NCBI GenBank assembly: GCA_964448115.1 | Contig: CAYUVA010000001.1 | Span: 7,966-71,965 of the forward strand | DNA from: CAYUVA01 sp964448115 [NCBI: uncultured bacterium] | GTDB taxonomy: Bacteria > CAYUVA01 | Reading direction: 5' to 3' | Length of the DNA stretch: 64,000 nt | Part shown: piece by piece, positions 46,461 through 55,259 of the stretch | Layout: each line of letters begins with the position of its first letter | How positions within the stretch are numbered: position 1 is the first letter of the stretch | Made by a program: the position numbers and the translations under genes | The notes under the pieces: generated by a model | Told to the model about the DNA's origin: nothing | Databases searched by the model: none | Seen by the model: the letters and a program-made list of their open reading frames with translations, nothing else

Positions 46461-46510
46461 CTTAATAACGAGAAACAAGAAACGAGGAACGAGGAATGAG
46501 AAACAAAACA
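46461..46510 (+). repeat. Purine-rich low-complexity repeat in the serS-FecR gap
   Basis: Short imperfect copies of GAAACAAG / GAACGAGG run in tandem (AACGAGAAACAAGAAACGAG and onward). The 290-bp gap between serS and the next gene contains nothing else I can identify. The repeat may be slippage-prone non-coding DNA. Confidence 0.4.
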
Positions 46511-46632
46511 ATTGGAAATTGAAGTGAACCTAAACTATAATGATGTTATATATATATTATAGGAACTTATCATTAGGAGTAAGGAAAAGATATTTGGATC
46601 AACCGACAAGAAACCAAGGGAGGAAAGATTCA

Positions 46633-48723
46633 ATGCAAAAGAAATTCAGTCCAGTGAGCCTAGTTTTTTTATCGCTCATGGCTATGATCGTGTTAAACCA
46701 CCCTGGCTTTGCTCAAGCCCCTGGCACCAGCGCCTCAGCCTCTACGGTCGGGGTTGCGCCGAATGGCTTAAGCGCATCTTCGGCGCAAGACCAGGTGCTT
46801 CGACTGGGGAGGGTGAGTACCTTTTCTGGAGATGCTGCCTTTCTCCCCTTCGGCAGCGATACCTGGGAGGATGTTCAGCCTAACCTGCCTGTGCGGGTAG
46901 GGGACGAGTTCGCCCTGGGGGACAGAAGCAACCTTGAGATACAGTTCGATGATGGCAGCGCATTAAGGCTCTGGGACGGCACATCAGTGATGATAACCGA
47001 GCTTTACACCAATCAAGATGGGACTCGGAATTACACGGTATTGACTGTTGCCTATGGAAGCGTTTATGCAAGCGTGCCTAGGTTGAAGCGAGGCGATTAT
47101 TATATCATCGAGACACCTGCCTCGCAGATCAGCATGCTAGAAAGATCGCTTGTGCGCATCGAGGTTTACGAGAACGGAGATACCTACATAGAGGTGCATC
47201 ATGGTAGTGCACAGGTTAGCGGCACAAGAGACACGGTACGACTCAGAACTCGACAGGCGCTGGATGTACCGATGAATGGCAATCCTGGTAGAACTCACTG
47301 GTTCAATCCGACACAAAGAGATGATTTTGACCGTTGGAACCAACGAATGGAGAGATACTCTGACAGGGCAAGAAGCTACTCCCATGTCTCTAACGAGATT
47401 CCGATGGGGGTCTCGGATCTGGATCGCTATGGCAGATGGGTACTTATCTCCGACTACGGCTGGTGTTGGATACCGGATGTCTCCACCGGGTGGGCGCCAT
47501 ATCGAGACGGCGCCTGGAGGTACATCGAGCCTTTCGGATGGACTTGGGTCTCTTACGAGCCGTGGGGCTGGGTGCCTTATCACTACGGAAGCTGGGTCTA
47601 TGTCTCCCCCTATGGCTGGTGTTGGGTGCCGGGTAATATCTGGGCGCCGGCATGGGTAGCCTGGTACTGGGGAGCAACTTATGTATATTGGACTCCGTTG
47701 CATCCCTGGGATCACTACTGGTATTACCACTATTACACCCGGTATTATTATTACGGCAGGTACCCTTATTGCTATCACTGCTGGCGTGAGCATCGGCGAG
47801 GATCCAGCCATCACTATTATCCATTCAAGGGAAGAAGCTACGCGGAGCAGTACAAGATAAAGCATACGCTTGTACAAAAAGAGCCGCTTAACTCCAAGGG
47901 CTTCGAGAAGTTCGATGCCAGGACAGTCTTCAAGAGGGAATACTTCAATTCCCCGGTGGTGCCGGTTACGATGGAACGCGTAGTAACTAGACCGATCAAG
48001 GCGCCAGGGAAGATCAAGTGGACGGTTGCAGAAGCGCCACAGATAAAGGCTATATCCATGCCCTCAAAGCCGATCTACCAGAGAACAACTGACCTTAGAA
48101 CCATCCACAAGAAGAAGATTCACGATCCCAGGATACGCAGTAAGCTTTATTACAGCAAGGTAAAGTCATCCACTCACTATGTCTCGCATAGAAAGTACTT
48201 ATCGACCTATAAAAGCAAGGTTAAAAACCCTTATGTTAGGACTCAGTTCTCGACCAATCGCGTTCGCAGTTCCAAGCATAAGCCTTCCATATCCCGACCA
48301 TCATCCGCTACCCGAGATGACTCCAAGAAGGTTCGTCCCTCAAAGGGGAGCAGCGAATCCAACAAAAGCCCCATAAGGCAGCGTCCTGCCTTCAGCGGCG
48401 AGGGATATGCCTCCCCGTCCAAACCTTCTTCATCGCAAGGGAACCAGAAGCGCCCCCGCTCTTACCTGAAGCCTTCAACATCCAAGAAGCCGAGCACAAA
48501 AAGTTACAATAAGCCAGGTTCACATCTTCGCCCAAGAACACGCCCCGCAGACGGACACAGCGGAAAAGCGAAAGAAAAACCAGCACCATCTTCGCCTAGC
48601 AATCGGATGAAAGCACCTCCCAAGTCTTCTAAGGATGGCTCCAAGGGGTCGAGTAAATCCAAAGGCTCCAGCAAGAAGAAATCCAAGAGCAAGAGTTCAT
48701 CCGCTAATAAGCTAAAGAGGTAA
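46633..48723 (+). CDS. Secreted FecR-like / DUF6600 protein with Trp/Tyr-rich repeats and basic tail
   Basis: The ATG at 46633 behind GGGAGGA gives a signal peptide (VSLVFLSLMAMIVLNHPGFA). A FecR-like beta domain follows (LGRVSTFSGDAAFL; LEIQFDDGSALRLWDGTSV; about 55-230), then a Trp/Tyr/Gly-rich repeat region (SDYGWCWIPD, PFGWTWVSYE, PWGWVPYHYG; about 255-400) of the DUF6600 type, including a YYHYYTRYYYYGRY stretch. The last about 220 residues are low-complexity Ser/Lys/Pro, very basic. It is probably an envelope-attached structural protein. It precedes the pseudopilin gene by about 150 bp on the same strand. Confidence 0.75.
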   Translation: MQKKFSPVSLVFLSLMAMIVLNHPGFAQAPGTSASASTVGVAPNGLSASSAQDQVLRLGRVSTFSGDAAFLPFGSDTWEDVQPNLPVRVGDEFALGDRSNLEIQFDDGSALRLWDGTSVMITELYTNQDGTRNYTVLTVAYGSVYASVPRLKRGDYYIIETPASQISMLERSLVRIEVYENGDTYIEVHHGSAQVSGTRDTVRLRTRQALDVPMNGNPGRTHWFNPTQRDDFDRWNQRMERYSDRARSYSHVSNEIPMGVSDLDRYGRWVLISDYGWCWIPDVSTGWAPYRDGAWRYIEPFGWTWVSYEPWGWVPYHYGSWVYVSPYGWCWVPGNIWAPAWVAWYWGATYVYWTPLHPWDHYWYYHYYTRYYYYGRYPYCYHCWREHRRGSSHHYYPFKGRSYAEQYKIKHTLVQKEPLNSKGFEKFDARTVFKREYFNSPVVPVTMERVVTRPIKAPGKIKWTVAEAPQIKAISMPSKPIYQRTTDLRTIHKKKIHDPRIRSKLYYSKVKSSTHYVSHRKYLSTYKSKVKNPYVRTQFSTNRVRSSKHKPSISRPSSATRDDSKKVRPSKGSSESNKSPIRQRPAFSGEGYASPSKPSSSQGNQKRPRSYLKPSTSKKPSTKSYNKPGSHLRPRTRPADGHSGKAKEKPAPSSPSNRMKAPPKSSKDGSKGSSKSKGSSKKKSKSKSSSANKLKR

Positions 48724-48876
48724 GTAAAGTAGCCACCTGGTGGCATGTAATCCCTTAATCCCCATAAATGGTGCGGTATTCCATTCGGTTTGCGCTGGAT
48801 TGTATTCTTTGTTATACTTACTAGATGGTATATGAACCTTATTAGCAATGAAGATCAATCGATGGAGAATGGGTGA

Positions 48877-49485
48877 ATGAATAAACGCAAAAGAGACGGT
48901 TTTACGCTGATTGAGATCATCGTAGTCATTGCCTGTATTGCCCTTCTGGCGGGGATCATCGCTCCATTAGCGTTCAAGAACATCGAGGATGCAAAAAAAT
49001 CAGCCGCCGAGGCTGATGTCAAGGCAATAGCTTCTGCTATGATGCAGTTCAACAAGGATCTCGGCTTCTGGCCGACCATGGATGCTGCTGGCAACATCAA
49101 CAGCATTCCGATTCTTTTTTCTACTGCTGATGGTCAGACCCCGCAGTGGCCGGATCCAGGTGAGCCATTGACCGGCGGGGAGCCGCTCGACTGGCACTTG
49201 ATGCGCAACGGCGGACCTACTGAGGGCGGAGGCAGGTACAAGAACTGGGATGGCTATTCGGGATGGAATGGGGCTTACCTGCACGATGTGCATCTCGATC
49301 CCTGGGGACGAAGTTATGTGGTTTACACGGTCGGCTTCTGGGGCGGGGATGACCCTACGGTTTGGAATCGGGTGTGGATCCTCTCTGCGGGACCGGACAA
49401 TGTGCTGAACATGGACGCAACCTCCAACTCGCCCTACGACTCGGTTCCACCCATATACGATGACATTGGAGTAAGGCTCAAGTAA
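48877..49485 (+). CDS. Type II secretion major-pseudopilin-like protein (GspG family)
   Basis: The prepilin peptidase site is textbook: KRDG followed by FTLIEIIVVIACIALLAGII, with Glu at position 5 of the mature protein. The downstream part has GspG features: ASAMMQFNKDLGFWPT, DGYSGWNGAYLHDVHLDPWG and WILSAGPD near the C-terminus. At 202 residues it is longer than GspG (about 140), with an insert between the helix and the DPWG motif. It starts the second secretion/pilus gene set. A prepilin peptidase gene is not in the window. Confidence 0.85.
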   Translation: MNKRKRDGFTLIEIIVVIACIALLAGIIAPLAFKNIEDAKKSAAEADVKAIASAMMQFNKDLGFWPTMDAAGNINSIPILFSTADGQTPQWPDPGEPLTGGEPLDWHLMRNGGPTEGGGRYKNWDGYSGWNGAYLHDVHLDPWGRSYVVYTVGFWGGDDPTVWNRVWILSAGPDNVLNMDATSNSPYDSVPPIYDDIGVRLK

Positions 49486-49612
49486 GCCTGTCCGCCGTTT
49501 ATTAAGCAGGAAGCACAGATCCATAAGCCGAGCGCTTCGCTTCATATTTGGATAAAAAGTGATCATGTTGCCGATTTCGCGAACCAGTAATCATTGAAAC
49601 TATCCATTAACC

Positions 49613-51316
49613 ATGGATTCGAGCCAAGAGAGTGCAGAGTATAAAACCCGAGGCAGCTTGGGTGATCTGCTGCTTCAACGGGGAGTAATAAATCAACAAC
49701 AGCTCAAGATGGCTCTAAGGGAGCAAAAGCGAAGCGGCGAGCTGTTGGGTGATATCCTGGTCAGGCTCGGATTTGCCTCGCGATCCGCCGTCTCCGAGGT
49801 ATTAGCCGGACAGATCGGAGCCAAGCGGATAGACCTCCGCACCATAAGCATTCCCCGCAAGATGGCTGAGGTGCTTCCGGAGAAGTTCTGCCGCGATCAC
49901 AAGGTGCTTCCTCTTTCTGTTGCAGGTAATACGATCGCTGTCGCCATGGTAGATCCCTTTGATGTGGTTACCGTGGATGCTATCTCGGATATAACCGGCA
50001 AGCTGATCGAGGTCAAGGCTGCCGATGAGGATGAACTGCTCATTTCTATTGATATATTATTCGGCGAATCCCGCGAAGCCGAGCTGTCCATCGAGTCATC
50101 GATCCGCGACGCTTTAGGCTCTATCGAAGGAATAAAGGAGGATGCGGATGCGGAGCTGGAGGCGCCGATAATCAGACTGGTAAATCAACTGATATTAAGG
50201 GCTGTCAAGAGCGGCGCTACCGATATCCACCTGGAGCCAGAGGAAAAAACCTTTCGAGTGAGATACCGCCAGGATGGCATCCTGATGCAGGGTCCATCGA
50301 TCCCCAAGCAGCTCCAGCCGGCGGTTACCAGCCGCATCAAGATAATGGCATCGATGAACATCGCCGAGACAAGGCTCCCCCAGGACGGCAGGATCGACTT
50401 CAAGTTCGGCAACCGGGAGATCGATTTGCGCGTAGCCACCTACCCGACCGTGTTCGGAGAGGATATCGTGATCCGGGTCCTAGACAAGGAAAAGCTGGCG
50501 CTCGGCTTGGAGAACCTCGGCTTCGATCAAGAGAACCTGGCGACCTTCAGGGAGCTGATAAAAAAGCCGAACGGCATTATATTAGTTACCGGACCCACCG
50601 GCTCAGGCAAGACTACAACGCTTTACTCCACGCTGCTGGAGATAAACTCCATCGAGCTTAACGTGGTAACCCTGGAGGATCCGGTCGAATACAACCTCCC
50701 CTTGATCCGGCAAGCCCAGGTCAATCCCAAGGCGGGCTTGACCTTTCCGGTTGGGCTAAGAGCAATCTTTCGCCAGGACCCAGATGTGATCCTGGTCGGG
50801 GAGATCAGGGACAGCGAGACCGCTGAGATGGCGATCAGGGCTGCGTTGACTGGACACCTGGTCTTTTCTACCCTGCACACCAACGATGCCGCGGGGTCGA
50901 TCAGCCGGCTGTTGGATATGGGAGTTGCCCCTTATTTGCTCACCTCATCGTTGATCGCCTCCATGGCACAGCGCCTGGTTCGCCGAATATGCCCCAAGTG
51001 CAAGGATGTCGCACATCCGCCTGCCGAGCTTCTCGCCGAGCTACAGATCCCCGGCGAGCTTCACGGTGCTACCTTCTACAAGGGAAACGGCTGCGATGAC
51101 TGCAATAAAACAGGCTACCGAGGGCGCATCGGCATCTTTGAGCTTCTTGTCTTGAATAAGAAACTGAACGAGATGATAATGTCCGCTTGCTCAACCCAGG
51201 ATATTAGAATAGAGGCAAGAAGGGAAGGTATGAAGACCATGCGCGAGGATGGCGTAAAAAAAGCCCTTGCAGGAATTACCACCCTAGAGGAAGTGCTTCG
51301 AGTAACCGCCGAGTAG
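49613..51316 (+). CDS. Type IV pilus / type II secretion assembly ATPase (PilB/GspE family, second copy)
   Basis: Domain order matches the ATPase at 27633: MshEN-like N-terminus (LGDLLLQRGVINQQQLKMAL), ATPase core with GPTGSGKTT (K333), VILVGEIRDSETAEMA and GHLVFSTLHTNDAAGS, and a zinc segment with Cys pairs (CPKCKD ... CDDCNKTG). The two copies are paralogues; this one sits with GspF, PilM/N, PilO, PilP and a secretin gene, so it is the more likely pilus-type motor. It ends 7 bp before gspF. Confidence 0.92.
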   Translation: MDSSQESAEYKTRGSLGDLLLQRGVINQQQLKMALREQKRSGELLGDILVRLGFASRSAVSEVLAGQIGAKRIDLRTISIPRKMAEVLPEKFCRDHKVLPLSVAGNTIAVAMVDPFDVVTVDAISDITGKLIEVKAADEDELLISIDILFGESREAELSIESSIRDALGSIEGIKEDADAELEAPIIRLVNQLILRAVKSGATDIHLEPEEKTFRVRYRQDGILMQGPSIPKQLQPAVTSRIKIMASMNIAETRLPQDGRIDFKFGNREIDLRVATYPTVFGEDIVIRVLDKEKLALGLENLGFDQENLATFRELIKKPNGIILVTGPTGSGKTTTLYSTLLEINSIELNVVTLEDPVEYNLPLIRQAQVNPKAGLTFPVGLRAIFRQDPDVILVGEIRDSETAEMAIRAALTGHLVFSTLHTNDAAGSISRLLDMGVAPYLLTSSLIASMAQRLVRRICPKCKDVAHPPAELLAELQIPGELHGATFYKGNGCDDCNKTGYRGRIGIFELLVLNKKLNEMIMSACSTQDIRIEARREGMKTMREDGVKKALAGITTLEEVLRVTAE

Positions 51317-51323
51317 CCAGATC

Positions 51324-52529
51324 ATGCCAACCTATTATTACAATGCGAAGAATGAAGCTGGAGCCACGGTTAGCGGACACCTTAGTGCGATAAATGAGCT
51401 TGACCTGGAGGAGCGGCTGCAAAACAGGGGTCTATTCCTTATCTCAGCCAAGCCAGGGAGCGCCAAGCCGCTAGATGTCTCCTTTGAGCGCATAAACCGC
51501 AAGGATCTGATCACCTTCACCATACACCTTGCCACCGTCCTTTCCGCTGGCGTACCCATGCTGACCGGCTTGGAAGATCTTTGTAATCAGACCGAGAAGG
51601 AAAAGTTTCGCCTGGTCATAGAGGACCTGCTCTACCTGGTACAATCCGGCTTATCGCTATCCGAGGCGTTAGAACGCCATCCAGAGGTATTCTCTGAGCT
51701 TTATGTGAACATGGTGCGAGCTGGCGAGGCAACCGGCAATGTTGAGGGAGTGCTCAAGGACCTGGTCAGCTTCTTGGAATGGCAGGAGGAGCTTTCATCC
51801 AATATCCTGCAAGCGTTGATATATCCATCGGTGCTGCTTGGCGCCATTAGCATGCTAGTTATATTCTTGTTTACCTTTGTCCTGCCGCGCTTTGTCGAGA
51901 TCTTCCAAAAGTCGGACATGCCACTGCCGATGATGACAAGAATAGTGCTGGGGATAAGCTCCATCTTCACCTCCTACTGGTATATACTTTTAGTATTGAT
52001 AATCTCCTCGTTGGCAGGATACCGCTTGTTAAAAGGTAGCGACTGGGGAAGATACTTCATCGATCGCGTGAAGCTAAACCTCCCCATCTTCGGGCAGCTC
52101 ATCCGCAAGATAGCTCTTTCCCGCTTTAGCCATCACCTCGGCGCCTTGACCAGGGCGGGGGTGGATATAACCCAATCGCTATGGATAGCGGAGAAGGTGA
52201 TCGGCAACGAGGTGCTCTCACGGGTGATACGAAACGCCCTGGTGCGCTTAAAGGAAGGAGAGAGGCTATCTGTATCGCTATCAGCCAGCGGAGAATTCCC
52301 CCCGCTCATATTGAGAATGCTCGCCATCGGGGAGCAAACCGGCTCGTTGGAGATGACCCTGGAGAAGGTCAGTCAATACTATGATCGCGAGGTGCCAGCA
52401 ACCATCAGAAGGATATTTGCCATTATAGAGCCAGTGATTATAATTGTGCTCGGCTTGGTCATAATCGGCATCGCCATCTCGGTATATGTGCCCTTATACC
52501 AGATGGTCAGGCTAATGCCCCAGATGTAA
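51324..52529 (+). CDS. gspF: Type II secretion / pilus inner-membrane platform protein GspF (PilC family)
   Basis: The protein has the duplicated GspF helical domains (FTIHLATVLSAGVPMLTGLED and FSHHLGALTRAGVDITQSLW) and three membrane helices (IYPSVLLGAISMLVIFLFTF, YWYILLVLIISSLAGYRLL, IIEPVIIIVLGLVIIGIAIS). It ends in PLYQMVRLMPQM-like sequence typical of the family. At 401 residues it has the usual length. It is the only GspF in the window and may serve both ATPases. Confidence 0.93.
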   Translation: MPTYYYNAKNEAGATVSGHLSAINELDLEERLQNRGLFLISAKPGSAKPLDVSFERINRKDLITFTIHLATVLSAGVPMLTGLEDLCNQTEKEKFRLVIEDLLYLVQSGLSLSEALERHPEVFSELYVNMVRAGEATGNVEGVLKDLVSFLEWQEELSSNILQALIYPSVLLGAISMLVIFLFTFVLPRFVEIFQKSDMPLPMMTRIVLGISSIFTSYWYILLVLIISSLAGYRLLKGSDWGRYFIDRVKLNLPIFGQLIRKIALSRFSHHLGALTRAGVDITQSLWIAEKVIGNEVLSRVIRNALVRLKEGERLSVSLSASGEFPPLILRMLAIGEQTGSLEMTLEKVSQYYDREVPATIRRIFAIIEPVIIIVLGLVIIGIAISVYVPLYQMVRLMPQM

Positions 52530-52553
52530 GGCTAAGGAAGGGAGCTATCAAAG

Positions 52554-54098
52554 GTGGCTAAAAGGGTTCTCGGAATAAGCATTCAGCAGGATAGGCTACA
52601 TCTGACAGAGGTTCTTACCAGGACACGCAGCCTGAAGATCCTGACCATGATAGAAGAATCCCTCCCAAGAGAGTTCATGCCCAACCAGCTAGTAGATGTG
52701 ATCGCCGAGCTAGCCAAAAAGCATGGGATCAAAGCAAAATACATCAACATAACCATTCCGCGAAGATTAGTAGAAACCAACCTGATCACGGTCCCGATTA
52801 TGAGCGCCCGTGAGCTGCGCAATGTCGTGCAGCGTGAGATCGTCAAGATGACCCGAAGCGGGCACAAGGAGTTATCCTACGACTATCAGAAGGTTGACGA
52901 GGTCTATGAAAAGGGCATAAGAAAGGCTCGCATCATGATAACGACCACCGAGCAGGAGAACCTGGATGCGAACATGGAATTGATAAGGGAGCTATCAAAA
53001 AGACCGGGTTTCATCTCCACCAATTCTTATGCTCTGATGGCTATGTATTACCTCTCCCAGGGTAAGACTTTCCCGCCGGGCAAGATAGCCTTTGCGTATC
53101 TTGGCAGCACAAGCTCCCTCGTATGCATATTTCAGGGGCATAATCTACTATTCTCAAGAGAGATCAGGGCCGGCGTGAAGGAAGGGGAAAATGAAGCCCT
53201 TGACCATATAGTTTCCGAGATCAAGAGAACATTACTGTACTTCAACCAGATAGACCGCAGCGAGGGGGTGGAAACCTGCCTGATCGCCGGGCGAATACAG
53301 GGTCGCGAGAACAAGATTCGAGATGCGGCTGCTGCCATCGATCTGCCGCTGGAGCCTTTTTCCCTCTCCACCCCCAGCATCATCCAACCTCCAAGTGGCA
53401 CCGGAGAATATCTGTCGATCTCGGATTACACATTGGCAATAGGTTGCGCCTTCTTGGAGGAGCTGCCCTATGCGGTCAATTTTATCCCTTACGAGTATTA
53501 CGCTAAAAGATACCGTCTGGTCGGTCGCCTGGTCACAGCAGCGCTCATCGCATTCATGGTCATCGTGCTTGCCGGCGGGTATCTCGGCTTGTCCCGGGCG
53601 CTTAGCATCCATCAAAGGAACCTTCAATCCCACAATAATATGCTAGGAGTTCTAACCGAGCAGATGAAGGATAATCTTACGCTCCTGGAGGAGATAGAAA
53701 AGCTCGAAAAAAAGCGCACTGAACTGGAAAACCTTACCTCCGGCTATCCCGACTATGTAGCCTTCCTCACCGAGATAAGCAGCATAACTCCCCCCAGCAT
53801 AATCCTTCAAGATCTGACCATATCGAGAAACTCGGATAGCTGGCGAGCAACCATGAGCGGATTCGTCATCGCCCAGGATCAGCCCACTGCACAGAGGATC
53901 ATACATGAGTATATAGGTCTATTGAAGGCTTCTCCGAGTGTGGTTGGCTTCAAGCTGAGGCAGGCTTCCACTGGCATCAAGGAGAAAAAGAGCCACGGCG
54001 GCTTGTCCGTGCTGGATACGGCTTCTGAAAGCGATGATGCAGCTATTGGCGGAACCATCACCTTCGAGATAGAGCTTGCGCTGAAAGGAGCCAAATGA
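52554..54098 (+). CDS. PilM-PilN (GspL-like) fusion protein
   Basis: The GTG start follows AAGGGAG. Residues 1-310 are a PilM-type ASKHA domain (MAKRVLGISIQQDRLHLTEV; FAYLGSTSSLVCIFQG). A transmembrane helix (LVTAALIAFMVIVLAGGYLGL, about 326-346), a coiled coil (LLEEIEKLEKKRTELENL) and a ferredoxin-like periplasmic domain follow, as in PilN. PilM and PilN are separate in classical type IV pili and fused in GspL of type II systems, so this matches the GspL architecture while sequence looks PilM/N-like. It overlaps the pilO-like gene by 4 bp. Confidence 0.85.
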   Translation: MAKRVLGISIQQDRLHLTEVLTRTRSLKILTMIEESLPREFMPNQLVDVIAELAKKHGIKAKYINITIPRRLVETNLITVPIMSARELRNVVQREIVKMTRSGHKELSYDYQKVDEVYEKGIRKARIMITTTEQENLDANMELIRELSKRPGFISTNSYALMAMYYLSQGKTFPPGKIAFAYLGSTSSLVCIFQGHNLLFSREIRAGVKEGENEALDHIVSEIKRTLLYFNQIDRSEGVETCLIAGRIQGRENKIRDAAAAIDLPLEPFSLSTPSIIQPPSGTGEYLSISDYTLAIGCAFLEELPYAVNFIPYEYYAKRYRLVGRLVTAALIAFMVIVLAGGYLGLSRALSIHQRNLQSHNNMLGVLTEQMKDNLTLLEEIEKLEKKRTELENLTSGYPDYVAFLTEISSITPPSIILQDLTISRNSDSWRATMSGFVIAQDQPTAQRIIHEYIGLLKASPSVVGFKLRQASTGIKEKKSHGGLSVLDTASESDDAAIGGTITFEIELALKGAK

Positions 54099-54703
54099 AG
54101 CGATCGGATAAAATAGTTACCTCGAGGATACTCATCATACTCGCTTTTATGATCATGGTTTCCTTAGCCATGTATCTGATCGCCTACAAGCCAATACTGC
54201 AAAGGATAGCCAAGGTCAAGGACGAGATAGCCTCGGTGCAGCAAAAGATCGAATCGATGCAACGGAAAAACCAGGAAATGGCAGAGCTTACCCATAAACA
54301 AAGGGAGGGGTTCAGACAATATCGCATTACGCTTAATAAAAAGGCTCCAAGTAGCATCGAGGTATCGAAATTGCTGGCAGACTTCAGCGAACTGGCGGCG
54401 ACCTGCGGAGTATATAGCCTGGTTTACGACTACAGCAGCCATAGCAGCACGATTAGCAGCAACCTGGCAGCGCGTGGTTATAAACCAAACCCGCTTCGTG
54501 CAGGGCAATCCCAGCAAACAGGAAACTTCAGGGCTGTCTCAATACCAGTCAATACTAGCAGCGACTACCGAGCGCTGATCCGCTTCATAGACAGCCTTAA
54601 TTCACTGGAAAGGCTGGTTACAATCGATGAGCTATCCATAAGAAGAAATGCGCCGCTGGTTGATGCGTCCCTTGTAATAAAGGCTTACAGCAGCGTTGAG
54701 TAA
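54095..54703 (+). CDS. PilO/GspM-like inner-membrane assembly protein
   Basis: One N-terminal transmembrane helix (ILIILAFMIMVSLAMYLIAY) is followed by a coiled coil (KDEIASVQQKIESMQRKNQEM) and a ferredoxin-like domain (FRAVSIPVNTSSDYRALIRF; LERLVTIDELSIRR). This is the PilO layout. It is coupled by ATGA overlap to the PilM-PilN fusion and precedes the PilP-like gene by 4 bp. It forms the alignment subcomplex that links the motor to the secretin. Confidence 0.82.
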   Translation: MKRSDKIVTSRILIILAFMIMVSLAMYLIAYKPILQRIAKVKDEIASVQQKIESMQRKNQEMAELTHKQREGFRQYRITLNKKAPSSIEVSKLLADFSELAATCGVYSLVYDYSSHSSTISSNLAARGYKPNPLRAGQSQQTGNFRAVSIPVNTSSDYRALIRFIDSLNSLERLVTIDELSIRRNAPLVDASLVIKAYSSVE

Positions 54704-54707
54704 TAAA

Positions 54708-55259
54708 ATGCTTAAAAACAAGATATTCCAGTTTGTCATATTCATACTGCTGATCGGAGTAGCATTCTATAACCTGTGGTTCTTTGTGCTCAAGCCCAAA
54801 AAGACACCCACCAACCAACCAGCGCCAGTATATAAGGATATCATTAAGCCTCCCCCCAAGAATGCCCGCTCAAGGAACCAGGCAGAGCAGCAAAACCTTA
54901 CCGATGTTACCGGCGAGTCTAAAAGGGATCTCACCAGCCTTCAATACCTGCGCAACCCTTTCCTAACCCCCAAAGAAGAGGAGCTTTTCCTCGCCGGCGA
55001 GTTGCTGCCAGCGAGCAGCGGATCCTCGAACATCCAGCGATCGGCTGCCCTGAGGACAAAAAAGAAACCAAAGCCAACCTACAAGATCACGACCATAATA
55101 ATATCAGAACAGGACAAATCAGCAGTAATCGATGGCGAGTTTTACAGGCAAGGGGATACAATCGGGGATGAACAGATTACTTTTATCGATAGATATAGTA
55201 TTATGCTTAGCGACCAAAAGGGAGAAACGAGAACCGTTGAACTATCATACCATAAATAA
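54708..55259 (+). CDS. PilP/GspC-like periplasmic linker protein
   Basis: One N-terminal membrane helix (FQFVIFILLIGVAFYNLWFF), a Pro/Lys/Asn-rich linker and a small beta domain (YKITTIIISEQDKSAVIDGEF, GDTIGDEQITFIDRYSIML) resembling the PilP / GspC homology region. There is no PDZ domain, unlike the GspC at 24693. The ATG at 54708 is preferred over a TTG four codons earlier. The secretin gene overlaps its 3' end. Its role would be to connect the PilMNO-like complex to the secretin. Confidence 0.72.
   Translation: MLKNKIFQFVIFILLIGVAFYNLWFFVLKPKKTPTNQPAPVYKDIIKPPPKNARSRNQAEQQNLTDVTGESKRDLTSLQYLRNPFLTPKEEELFLAGELLPASSGSSNIQRSAALRTKKKPKPTYKITTIIISEQDKSAVIDGEFYRQGDTIGDEQITFIDRYSIMLSDQKGETRTVELSYHK

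Noticed and set aside
47137-47877. 246-codon minus-strand frame opposite the DUF6600 gene
   Set aside because: The Ile/Pro/Val-rich sequence is the complement of Trp/Tyr/Gly repeats and has no start signal.
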